A DNA stretch of 7,530 nt. Origin: Candidatus Altarchaeales archaeon WOR_SM1_86-2 (GTDB lineage: Archaea; Altiarchaeota; Altiarchaeia; IMC4; MCBC01). The stretch covers positions 1-7,530 of the forward strand of contig MCBC01000095.1 in the NCBI GenBank assembly GCA_001723855.1. The letters run 5' to 3'. The notes beneath the pieces were generated by a model, which saw only the letters and a program-made list of their open reading frames with translations, was not told where the DNA came from and did not search any database. The position numbers and the translations under genes are program-made. Each line of letters starts with the position of its first letter. The stretch's first letter is position 1. This document shows, piece by piece, positions 1-5,476 of the stretch.

Positions 1-86
1 GCAACAACAGAGAGAGCCGTATACGGGAAATCTGTATGTACGGTTCATGGGAAGGGTTGAAGCGGGTAACCGCTTCTTCCTATTCT
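1..86 (+). ncRNA. 3' end of a group II intron (domains V and VI)
   Basis: Bases 14-46 fit group II intron domain V. The lower stem GAGCCGTA pairs with TACGGTTC, the AGC catalytic triad lies at 15-17, a two-base TG bulge lies at 37-38, and an upper stem is capped by a GAAA-containing loop. The element is 33 nt, against the usual 34. Domain VI follows at about 49-81: an outer stem GGAAG/CTTCC (50-54 with 76-80) and an inner stem AAGCGG/CCGCTT (60-65 with 70-75) closed by a GTAA tetraloop. The intron body and any reverse transcriptase/maturase would lie left of the window. The exact 3' splice site (about 83-92) is not resolved, and no coding exon clearly resumes after it. Known for the family: self-splicing retroelements, found in Methanosarcina-related archaea as well as bacteria. 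Confidence 0.8.
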
Positions 87-253
87 GTAAATTTTTGAGG
101 GCACTTTTTAAATGAATGCAATCCTTTATTCAATAGTTTGAGATAGTGACATTTAATAACAAAATTTTAATCAAGATTATAGAATGGATGGGAATAGTTC
201 CAAAAACTTTAAAGAAATTGAAATTTTTACAAAAAAGATTATTATAAAAGACT
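87..253. other. AT-rich spacer with a weak small reading frame
   Basis: This stretch separates the intron from the first large gene. A GTG-started frame at 146-247 (+) gives 33 lysine- and isoleucine-rich residues ending just before the next start. It has no ribosome binding site and cannot be told from a chance frame or a decayed gene tail. A TATAAAA match at 244-250 is only a few bases before the ATG at 254, too close to place a normal archaeal transcription start upstream of that ATG. No RNA gene is seen. Confidence 0.3.
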
Positions 254-1510
254 ATGGTCAAAAATATTGATTTAGAGAAATTAAGAGATGAGATAGAGAG
301 AGAAAGGGATGTTGAGGTAATCTGTAAGCGTATTTGGAATATTGCTATGGGAAATAAAAAAGGTGCGCAGGAGTTACTCAAGGGTCTGGATTTAGAAAGA
401 TTGAAAAATAAAATAGAAGAGGAAGAGGATGTTGGAAAACTCAGTATGTGTATTGGGGCAATTGTTTGGGTAGATAAAAAAATTGCGAATGAGTTACTCA
501 AGAGTCTTGATTTAGAAAGATTGAAAAATAAAATAGACGAGGAAGAGGATATTAGGAAAATTGGTAATTGTATTGCTGAGATTACCGATGGAAGCAAAGA
601 AGTTGCAAAGGATCTACTCAAGAGTTTAGGCACTGAAAATTTGAAAAATAAAATAGAAGAGGAAGAGGATATTAGAAAAATTGGTTCATGCATTTGGGGA
701 ATTGCTTGTGCGGATGAAAAGATCGCAACGGAGTTACTTCCTGTTGTAAAGAAAAAAATAGAGACAAACAGGAATATTGTAGGAATTGGTGAGTGTATTC
801 ATAGCATCGCTGTAGGAAGTAAAAAACTTGCTGAGGAGTTACTTCCGACAGTGAAGGAGAAAATAGAGGGAGTAAAAGGTACTAATTATAAGGATGAACT
901 TGATGCTGAAATAATGGCTTCAGATATTGCCTACATTACTCATTCAAAGGAGATACTTCCGGCTATAAAGAAGAAACTATTGAAGACGATGGATATTAAT
1001 GATGATCTGTATGGTGTTGAAGAAAGAATTGGTGAATGTATTGGCGAGATTGCTCAGGGAGATAGAGAACTTGCAGAGGAGCTGCTTCCAACCATGAAGA
1101 AGAAAAAAGGAAAAGGTATCGGAAAAATCAGTTGGTGCATTAGTGGGATTGCTCGGAAAGATAAAAAACTCGCGAAGGAGTTACTTCCTGTGTTAAAGGA
1201 TGCATTATATGCAAAAGGGCGTGCTGGAGACATCGCCTGGTGTATTGAAAGGATGGATGCGGAAGATGAAAAAACAAGTAGGGATATAGAACTTGCAGAT
1301 GAGTTAGTCAAAAGTTTGGATGTTAAAAAATTGAAGGATAAAATAGAGGCGGAAGGGGATGTTAAAAAAATCTCTTGGTGTATTAATAGGATTGCTCGGA
1401 AAGATAAAGAAATTGCATCAAAACTCGTCGATCAACTTGATCCAGAGAAAGCAAAAACTTCTGAAGTTAAGAGGAAGATAATTGAATTAAAAGAGGAATA
1501 TCTAAAATGA
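254..1510 (+). CDS. HEAT/ARM-like helical repeat protein
   Basis: This is a 418-residue protein with no signal peptide or membrane segment, probably cytoplasmic. I do not recognise a named family. It is built from about ten alpha-helical repeats of 33-40 residues with the pattern K-I-(x)n-I-x-x-C-I-x-x-I-A-x-x-D/S-K-x-x-A-x-E-L-L, like HEAT/ARM solenoids that act as binding scaffolds. The first units are nearly identical (residues 46-85, 86-125, 126-165) and carry an acidic IEEEED/IDEEED stretch. Later units diverge and use ELLP instead of ELLK. A cysteine occupies the same helix position in eight units (66, 106, 146, 181, 262, 295, 330, 376); unit 1 has Arg26 and the unit near 224 has Asp there. 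No ribosome binding site is seen, so the start is taken as the first ATG. It lies 118 bp before a DUF4013 membrane gene on the same strand, so joint transcription is possible. The solenoid fold is inferred from the pattern. Confidence 0.8.
   Translation: MVKNIDLEKLRDEIERERDVEVICKRIWNIAMGNKKGAQELLKGLDLERLKNKIEEEEDVGKLSMCIGAIVWVDKKIANELLKSLDLERLKNKIDEEEDIRKIGNCIAEITDGSKEVAKDLLKSLGTENLKNKIEEEEDIRKIGSCIWGIACADEKIATELLPVVKKKIETNRNIVGIGECIHSIAVGSKKLAEELLPTVKEKIEGVKGTNYKDELDAEIMASDIAYITHSKEILPAIKKKLLKTMDINDDLYGVEERIGECIGEIAQGDRELAEELLPTMKKKKGKGIGKISWCISGIARKDKKLAKELLPVLKDALYAKGRAGDIAWCIERMDAEDEKTSRDIELADELVKSLDVKKLKDKIEAEGDVKKISWCINRIARKDKEIASKLVDQLDPEKAKTSEVKRKIIELKEEYLK
389..748 (+). repeat. 120-bp in-gene tandem repeats (three copies)
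   Basis: Three consecutive 120-bp units (389-508, 509-628, 629-748) encode 40-residue helical repeats. Blocks such as ATTGAAAAATAAAATAGA are identical in all three at the DNA level. The acidic stretch GAGGAAGAGGAT follows in each. Identity at silent positions points to recent unit duplication inside the gene. Confidence 0.8.
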
Positions 1511-1628
1511 TGAATTTGAATAGAAATCTAATTAAAAGATTTATAGAGATATGATGAAGGTTGGAAGGAGTATAGAGAAGCCAATCTAAAATTAAGAAAA
1601 ATAAGAAACTATAAAATTCAAAACAAAA
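1511..1628. other. Spacer between the HEAT-repeat and DUF4013 genes
   Basis: No terminator-like hairpin or T-run is visible, which fits co-transcription of the flanking genes. One frame reads in a protein-like way (DEGWKEYREANLKLRKI, about 1554-1604) but has no start and crosses into the next gene. Shifting one base upstream would join it to a short ATG frame at 1507-1554. This is too weak to call a gene. A TATAAAA match (about 1611-1617) lies about 12 bases before the next ATG. Confidence 0.3.
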
Positions 1629-2915
1629 ATGGACTATGTAAACCTAATAAAGGACGGATTTAAATATGCGACCACAGATTGGAAAACGAATTGGAAAAGG
1701 CTAATTGTCGGGGGATTGTTATTAATTCCTGGTATGTACTTGCTTTTGATACCATCTATTTTTGTAATAGGATATTGTTACAGATCTATGCAAGAAACTA
1801 TAAGAGGTAATGATACTCCACCAGATTTTAACGAATGGGGTGACTTGTTTAAAAAAGGTATTGGTCTTATTGGTGTTGGCATTATGTATACGCTTTCTAT
1901 CTGGATAACATTGGTTGGTTTGTCGTATGTGAGCGGTGAATTTTCAACGCTTTTGAAAACGACGGAAATGAATTCGATTTTTACTTATGGCTTAGTGAGT
2001 GTCTTCGTGTTGACTTATGGTGTTTTTTTTGTAATTGCTACATTAAGGTATGCTGATAAAGGAAATTTTGGCTCGGTGTTTAATTTCGGAGAGATATTTA
2101 ACAGTTTAAAAAGAGGTTATGAGGATTATGTTATTGCGATGGTATTGGTTTTTGCAATAATGGCGATTTTAATGATTCCTGTTTTCATAGTGGCATTTAT
2201 CCTATCAATAACCGTAATAGGTATAATAGTTGCAATACCTCTCATGGGTGCCTTTATGTTCTGTATGATGATTTTTGAATACAGGGTATTTGCAAACATA
2301 TATAGAGAAACAAATAAAATGCAAAACAAGGAATCAAAATTTAATTGGAAACTTCCGGTGTATGGTGCGATTGGGTTTGCCATCGGGGGTGCCATCTGGT
2401 GGGGCACTATCATAGGTATCATCTGGGGTGATACCCTCTGGATTGCCATCTTGAAGGGTATCATCGAGGGTGCCACCATAGGTGCTATCGGCGGAGCAGC
2501 AATATCATTAGTACAGAAAGCTAAAAAAGAGGGGATTTGGATAATATTTGCGAGCACTATTGGGTTTGCCATCGCGGGTGCCATCTGGTGGGGTGGTATC
2601 TTTTGGAGTGGCATCTGGGGTACCTTTGCGGGTGCCTTCGGGGGTGCCCTTGCGGGTGCCCTCGGCGGAGCAGCAATATCATTAGCACAGAAATATAAAA
2701 ATGAAGGGATTTGGATAATATTTGCGAGCACTATCGGGTTTGCCATCGGTGGTGTCATCGTGGGTGCTCTCGTGGGTGCTCTCGAGTGTGCCTTCGATGG
2801 GGTCATCTGGTGGGGTGCTATCTTGTGGAGTGCCATCATGGGTGCCATCATGGCTGCCCTCGGCGGAGCAGCAATAGGATTGGCTCTTAAAAACTCGATA
2901 AAAGAAAACAAATAA
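1629..2915 (+). CDS. DUF4013 membrane protein with glycine-zipper-like repeat tail
   Basis: This is a 428-residue integral membrane protein. Residues 1-225 match DUF4013, an archaeal membrane family of unknown function. There are hydrophobic segments at about 25-50, 78-100, 117-139 and 167-215, and the family-like motif PPDFNEWGDLFKKG at 64-77 follows the first one. The rest (about 245-420) is unusual: three repeated blocks rich in Gly, Ala, Ile and Trp with GxxxG-like spacing (GTFAGAFGGALAGALGG) and recurring IWWG and GGAAISL motifs. Short charged linkers such as QKAKKEG and QKYKNEG separate them, and residues 301-313 are repeated almost exactly at 359-371. Such segments could pack tightly in a membrane. 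DUF4013 proteins are often nearer 220-250 residues (from memory), so the tail looks like an addition. It lies downstream of the HEAT-repeat gene with no terminator between. No ribosome binding site is visible before the ATG. Confidence 0.8.
   Translation: MDYVNLIKDGFKYATTDWKTNWKRLIVGGLLLIPGMYLLLIPSIFVIGYCYRSMQETIRGNDTPPDFNEWGDLFKKGIGLIGVGIMYTLSIWITLVGLSYVSGEFSTLLKTTEMNSIFTYGLVSVFVLTYGVFFVIATLRYADKGNFGSVFNFGEIFNSLKRGYEDYVIAMVLVFAIMAILMIPVFIVAFILSITVIGIIVAIPLMGAFMFCMMIFEYRVFANIYRETNKMQNKESKFNWKLPVYGAIGFAIGGAIWWGTIIGIIWGDTLWIAILKGIIEGATIGAIGGAAISLVQKAKKEGIWIIFASTIGFAIAGAIWWGGIFWSGIWGTFAGAFGGALAGALGGAAISLAQKYKNEGIWIIFASTIGFAIGGVIVGALVGALECAFDGVIWWGAILWSAIMGAIMAALGGAAIGLALKNSIKENK
2489..2876 (+). 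repeat. In-gene repeats of 174 and 198 bp
   Basis: CGGCGGAGCAGCAATA recurs at 2489, 2663 and 2861, giving spacings of 174 and 198 bp (58 and 66 codons). ATTTGGATAATATTTGCGAG recurs with the same 174-bp spacing (about 2535 and 2709). Between these, a shorter degenerate GGGTGCC(A/C)TC unit is repeated many times. All spacings seen keep the reading frame. Confidence 0.85.
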
Positions 2916-2963
2916 GAAACAACACAAGAAGAATCAGAACCAACAAAACTAATTCACAAAAAT

Positions 2964-3223
2964 ATGACTGAAAACTTGAGCGCACGTAAAGAATACGTAA
3001 ATCCGAAAAAATACAAAATGCAACGGGTTTTTATATTCAAACTCATGAACCATTATTTGATTTAAATGGAAGTCAGATTCAAGATTTGCGAAATTCAGGG
3101 ATGAGAGTTCTTAAGGATTCAGATATCCCAACTATTTATCACAGTTTAATAGAAGAATACACGGTTGATGAAGTTAAAAAATTAGATTTCGTAAAGGCAG
3201 TATATACATATAAAACAAGATAA
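2964..3223 (+). pseudogene. Small gene broken by one frameshift
   Basis: The ATG at 2964 opens a frame reading MTENLSARKEYVNPKKYKMQR, which stops at 3063-3065. Coding-like sequence continues in another frame from about 3022 to the TAA at 3221-3223 (HEPLFDLNGSQIQDLRNSGM, then VLKDSDIPTIYHSLIEEY and a lysine-rich end). Adding one base in the GGGTTTTT run at about 3024-3031 gives one 86-residue protein. I do not recognise the family. The first frame is also the frame of the upstream DUF4013 gene read past its TAA. It could be a real pseudogene or a homopolymer sequencing error. Confidence 0.5.
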
Positions 3224-3247
3224 TTTAGACAGGGTTCAGAACTCTCG

Positions 3248-3315
3248 CTCCACTCCGTTCCGCTCGGTGCTATCGCACTCCGATAACAGCCGATAAACGA
3301 CTCCACTCCGTTTCG
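3248..3315 (+). repeat. Direct repeat CTCCACTCCGTT(C/T)CG
   Basis: The 15-mer occurs at 3248-3262 and 3301-3315 with one difference. The second copy lies in the loop of the large inverted repeat. The local GC-rich, pyrimidine-rich style differs from the AT-rich surroundings. Confidence 0.6.
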
Positions 3316-3362
3316 TCCAAAGTTTGCTTATGCAAACCTTCGTTTATCGGCGTTCCGTTATC
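3281..3362. repeat. Large nested inverted repeat in a convergent gap
   Basis: GCCGATAAACGA (3289-3300) and its exact complement TCGTTTATCGGC (3340-3351) flank an inner hairpin, GTTTGC/GCAAAC (3322-3327 with 3332-3337, loop TTAT). An outer GATAAC/GTTATC pair (3282-3287 with 3357-3362) extends the structure. It lies between the end of the frameshifted small gene (plus) and the end of the YbjQ-like gene (minus), so it could end transcripts from both sides. It could also be a palindromic mobile repeat. Confidence 0.75.
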
Positions 3363-3398
3363 CAAAATTACGGCATTTTTCTCTCTAAACCCAAAGCC

Positions 3399-3716
3399 CT
3401 ATTTCTCAATCCTCACGGCGGTCCCGTAAGCCAATATCTCGGATGCCGCCTGGGTTAACTGGGATGTCTGAAACCTCACGTTAATGACTGCATCCGCTCC
3501 CAACCTCTCGGCTTCCGCGATCATCCTCTCCAACGCCTCCTCCCTCGCCTCGGTAAGCATTTCAGTGTACTCCGTAACCTCGCCTCCGACAATATTTCTC
3601 AGCCCTGCCAGAAAATCCTTGCCGAACCATTTCGCCCTCACGGTATTTCCTCTAACCAGCCCCAGGGTTTCAGCGATATTTTTCCCTTCAATACTGTTTG
3701 TGTTTACCACCATCAT
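3399..3716 (-). CDS. YbjQ/UPF0145 family protein
   Basis: This 105-residue protein covers the usual full length of the YbjQ/UPF0145 family (also called putative heavy-metal-binding domain), small proteins that form multimers and whose role is unsettled. Family features are visible: SIEGKNIAETLGLVRGNTV near the N-terminus, then DFLAGLRNIVGGEVTEYTE, a helix with AREEALERM, and the signature RLGADAVINVRF followed by a C-terminal strand ending YGTAVRIEK. Two ATGs stand in tandem at 3716 and 3713. An AGGA motif (3721-3724, minus strand) is 4 nt from the first and 7 nt from the second, so translation may begin at 3713. The open frame continues far upstream into the S13 gene, but only this part is coding. 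It is divergent from the S13 gene across 43 bp and is not in an obvious operon. Confidence 0.9.
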   Translation of the reverse strand: MMVVNTNSIEGKNIAETLGLVRGNTVRAKWFGKDFLAGLRNIVGGEVTEYTEMLTEAREEALERMIAEAERLGADAVINVRFQTSQLTQAASEILAYGTAVRIEK

Positions 3717-3759
3717 TTTTTCCTTTTTTATTTTTATTCGTAATAATGAATAATATAAA
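3717..3759. promoter_or_regulatory. Divergent promoter region
   Basis: This 43-bp, very AT-rich gap separates the minus-strand YbjQ-like gene and the plus-strand S13 gene, so both promoters must lie here or inside the neighbouring gene. TTTTTTATTTTTATT at 3724-3738 could be a TATA element for the S13 gene with a nearly leaderless transcript. On the other strand TTTATATTATT (about 3749-3759) could serve the YbjQ-like gene. No ribosome binding site precedes the S13 ATG. These assignments are inferred from spacing. Confidence 0.45.
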
Positions 3760-4290
3760 ATGCCAAAGAAATCAGAAAAAGGTAAGGGGGATAAAGCAAA
3801 GGATGCGAAGGCCGGGAAACAGACGGAAGAAAAGAAAGACGCTAAAGAAGAATTCCAGCACAGGGTAAGGGTTTCCGGAGTGATACTTGACGGTAATCTA
3901 AGCATCAGCAATGCCTTGACCCGCATAAAAGGTATCGGGCACCAGATTTCAGGCCCAGCTATCAATGTCATAGGGGTGGATGCAAATACTAAACTCGGAA
4001 CTTTGAACGACAAAGAAATCGAAAAGGTTGAGAATATTATTGAAAACCTGGACAAACATTTGCCCGGGTGGATGTTAAATGCCCGGCGAGATAACGAGAC
4101 CGGAAAGGATATTCATTTAATAGGTTCTGACCTGACCATGAAGAACAGGGATGACATAAACATACAGAAGAGTATAAGATCATACCGGGGGATAAGACAC
4201 GGCCAGGGTTTGCCCGTGAGGGGCCAGAGAACAAGAACATCTTTCAGAAAAGGGGTTACACTGGGGGTTCAGCGAAAAAAGAGGGGTTAA
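3760..4290 (+). CDS. rps13: Archaeal 30S ribosomal protein S13
   Basis: This is a 176-residue S13 (uS13), a protein of the small-subunit head that contacts 16S rRNA and the P-site region. Archaeal/eukaryotic features are clear: RVSGVILDGNLSISNALTRI at 37-56, IKGIGHQISGPA at 56-67, LPGWMLNARRDNETGKDIHL at 101-120, IGSDL at 121-125, and the C-terminal SYRGIRHGQGLPVRGQRTRT at 141-160 followed by a basic tail. Archaeal S13 is usually about 150 residues. The excess is a lysine- and glutamate-rich N-terminal extension (residues 2-31), probably disordered. The ATG at 3760 is kept because the extension is in frame and the intergenic gap lies just upstream. In most archaea S13 is followed by rps4, rps11 and rpoD; here it is followed by a terminator and degraded sequence, so it stands alone. 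Confidence 0.96.
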   Translation: MPKKSEKGKGDKAKDAKAGKQTEEKKDAKEEFQHRVRVSGVILDGNLSISNALTRIKGIGHQISGPAINVIGVDANTKLGTLNDKEIEKVENIIENLDKHLPGWMLNARRDNETGKDIHLIGSDLTMKNRDDINIQKSIRSYRGIRHGQGLPVRGQRTRTSFRKGVTLGVQRKKRG

Positions 4291-4318
4291 TCACGAATTA
4301 ATAAATCCTCATTTTGTT

Positions 4319-4343
4319 GGAAAAATGTTTCCGCCATTTTTTT
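4319..4343 (+). terminator. Hairpin plus T-run after the S13 gene
   Basis: GGAAA/TTTCC (4319-4323 with 4328-4332) forms a short stem with a 4-nt loop, followed by a run of seven T (4337-4343), 47 nt after the S13 stop codon. Archaeal termination depends mainly on the T-run. Confidence 0.6.
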
Positions 4344-4344
4344 A

Positions 4345-4442
4345 TTAGACACAGAAATATAAATAGGTGATTACTCCTTCCTCATCATCCGCAGCAATAT
4401 TAAAAAGAACATTATCATAATTAACAGGGATTTCCATTTCAT
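4345..4442 (-). other. Overlapping short reading frames, possible coding remnant
   Basis: Two minus-strand frames overlap. One (ATG at 4442, stop 4371-4373) gives 23 residues beginning MKWKSLLIMIMFF, a single hydrophobic stretch. The other (ATG at 4437, stop 4345-4347) gives 30 residues, MEIPVNYDNVLFNI and on through ADDEEGVITYLYF, which reads more like the tail of a globular protein. Neither has a ribosome binding site. I cannot decide whether either is expressed. Both follow the decayed membrane-protein gene. Confidence 0.25.
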
Positions 4443-4446
4443 ACAA

Positions 4447-4467
4447 TTTGAGCTAAAAATGCTCAAA
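4447..4467. repeat. Stem-loop at the end of the membrane pseudogene
   Basis: TTTGAGC (4447-4453) and GCTCAAA (4461-4467) form a perfect 7-bp stem with a 7-nt loop. It can extend outward imperfectly through ATACAA and TTGTGTAT. It overlaps the pseudogene stop codon (4463-4465, minus), where it could act as a terminator, although no strong T-run follows. Confidence 0.45.
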
Positions 4468-4878
4468 CTAAATTGTGTATATTTTCAATTATTCTCCTTC
4501 TATTATTTTTAATGAGACCTCCTCCAAGGTGCCCGGTATCACCCCAGTAATGATGATGGGGGGTTATACCAGCATCCTCCCATATATGTTTTAATGGCGA
4601 TATAAAGTGTCGCGCATTAAGGCATAATCATGAAAGGAACCGAGTACACCAATGGCATATATAGTAAATCCCATCACGGCACTCGTAGCCAACCCATTTG
4701 AATGGGACTTTAGACCTGAACTTTCTTCCGACCTACCACTGGCTATAACCCGGGCGCCATAACAGCGCACCTATCATCACGGGTAAATAACAACCTGCTG
4801 GGACATATGCGATAATAGTTCTATGTAAAAACGGAATAAATAAAAAAATAAAAAATCTCTGCTACTTTTAACCATCAT
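4463..4878 (-). pseudogene. Multiply frameshifted membrane-protein pseudogene
   Basis: Four coding-like pieces follow each other in different minus-strand frames. The first, from tandem ATGs at 4878/4875 after a GGGGG run, reads MMVKSSRDFLFFYLF. The second reads IPFLHRTIIAYVPAGCYLPV and on to MIGALL. The third reads YGARVIASGRSEESSGLKSH, then a hydrophobic stretch (TSAVMGFTIYAIGVLGSF) and HDYAL. The fourth reads NARHFISPLKHIWEDAGITP, then HHHYWGDTGHLGGGLI, and ends at the TGA at 4463-4465. The breaks are near 4837-4842, 4760-4766 and 4616-4621. Joined, they make about 138 residues with two membrane segments. I do not recognise the family. Three breaks argue for a decayed gene, although indel errors could contribute. 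Confidence 0.5.
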
Positions 4879-5014
4879 CCCCCATGTTAAGATCGGTTGG
4901 TTGATGGCTAAATTAAACCCGGGTTTTTACAAATATTTTATGTAAAAGGACGGAAAAATATTTTTTTTCTTTTTTGATAAGGGAAAAATCACATTAATCC
5001 AGCACATTTATCTA
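4879..5014. other. AT-rich spacer
   Basis: No gene is seen here. A TTTTAC/GTAAAA pair (4925-4930 with 4942-4947) and long T-runs (4962-4969 and 4971-4976) are present. TATGTAAAA followed closely by CGGAA occurs at 4939 and also at 4822. The region would hold the promoter of the membrane pseudogene and the 3' end of the mini zinc-protein transcript. Confidence 0.35.
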
Positions 5015-5182
5015 CTAAAATCTCCTCGGTCTGCGTTTCTGGTAACAGTCCTTACAATAAGTTGGTCTGCTGCCATCCGGTTTAAACGGTACTTCATCCT
5101 CTTTCCCGCACTCGGCACAAGTGATCTTGTGCATTTCCCGAGGTCCGCGATCAAAGTCACGTCCTCGTCTTTCTCTATTCAT
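5015..5182 (-). CDS. CxxC-x17-CxxC mini zinc-binding protein
   Basis: This is a 55-residue basic protein. The pairs CAEC (22-25) and CKDC (43-46) are separated by exactly 17 residues, the hallmark of the small CxxC-x17-CxxC family found in archaea and some bacteria. The four cysteines are placed to bind one zinc ion. The ends are rich in Arg (NRERRGRDFDRG at the start, QKRRPRRF at the end), which suggests nucleic-acid or ribosome contact; that role is inferred. The core HKITCAECGKEDEVPFKPDG and RPTYCKDCY is typical of the family. The frame runs from the ATG at 5182 to the TAG at 5015-5017. No ribosome binding site is visible; the leader is purely AT-rich, with a TATA-like TTTTATTTATTA (about 5214-5225, minus) about 40 nt upstream. 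Confidence 0.88.
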   Translation of the reverse strand: MNRERRGRDFDRGPREMHKITCAECGKEDEVPFKPDGSRPTYCKDCYQKRRPRRF

Positions 5183-5338
5183 TTTTATTTATTTAGATTA
5201 TTACAATTATAAGATAATAAATAAAAACCCAACAATTAAAAATTTTATGGAAAATGCGTTAATTAAGATAGATGCAGATCTTGATCAATGCAAAAATCTT
5301 ATAACTCTTTATTTTTAAACACCGATTTGAAAATCAAC
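5183..5338. other. Spacer with a doubtful 23-codon frame
   Basis: An ATG frame on the plus strand at 5247-5318 gives MENALIKIDADLDQCKNLIT and ends in LYF. It has no ribosome binding site and no recognisable family. It lies next to a truncated gene on the other strand and may be a remnant or chance. The left part (5183-5240) should contain the promoter of the mini zinc-protein gene. Confidence 0.25.
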
Positions 5339-5440
5339 CTATTTTGTTAATAGGGGAATTCGTGTTAAATGGGATTTATTTTCCTCTGACTGAAATTCGA
5401 TTCCCTCCATAATATCCTTCAGCTTGACTCTAATGGTCAT
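5339..5440 (-). pseudogene. Truncated UPF0158-like N-terminus
   Basis: A 33-residue frame starts at the ATG at 5440 with a good ribosome binding site (GGAG about 9 nt upstream) and stops at 5339-5341. Residues 4-23 (RVKLKDIMEGIEFQSEENKS) resemble the N-terminus of UPF0158 family proteins (typically V-K-L-x-D-I-x-x-x-x-E-x-Q-S-D-E-x-x-x-Y-L). That family is normally more than 100 residues. The last residues (TRIPLLTK) do not fit, and no continuation is seen in the other frames downstream. It begins 36 nt after the DUF498 gene, so the pair was probably an operon. Confidence 0.55.
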
Positions 5441-5476
5441 GTTTGTTTGCTCCTACTTATTGTTTACCGATAAATA

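Noticed and set aside
130..693. 187-residue minus-strand open frame
   Set aside because: It is rich in Ser, Phe and Leu repeats mirroring the Lys/Glu-rich HEAT repeats of the plus strand, so it is an antisense shadow.
389..748. CRISPR array or other spaced repeat system
   Set aside because: The units are contiguous, in frame and coding; there are no unique spacers.
2126..2911. Long minus-strand open frame antisense to the DUF4013 gene
   Set aside because: Its Pro/Ala/Met repeats are the antisense image of the GGTGCC repeats, and it has no start signals or family features.
2913..2915. Stop-codon read-through linking the DUF4013 gene to downstream codons
   Set aside because: The stop is TAA, not the TAG used for pyrrolysine, and nothing else supports read-through.
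3717..4055. Upstream extension of the YbjQ-like frame through the S13 gene
   Set aside because: The added residues are antisense to a clearly coding ribosomal gene, and the family begins at the tandem ATG at 3716/3713.
4528..4566. GGTATCACCCC / GGGGGGTTATACC imperfect hairpin as an RNA element
   Set aside because: It lies inside the coding-like HHHYWGD part of the membrane pseudogene, has mismatches and has no flanking RNA signature.
5121..5318. 65-residue plus-strand open frame
   Set aside because: Its first half is antisense to the CxxC-x17-CxxC gene. Only the last 23 codons could be independent, and these are weak.
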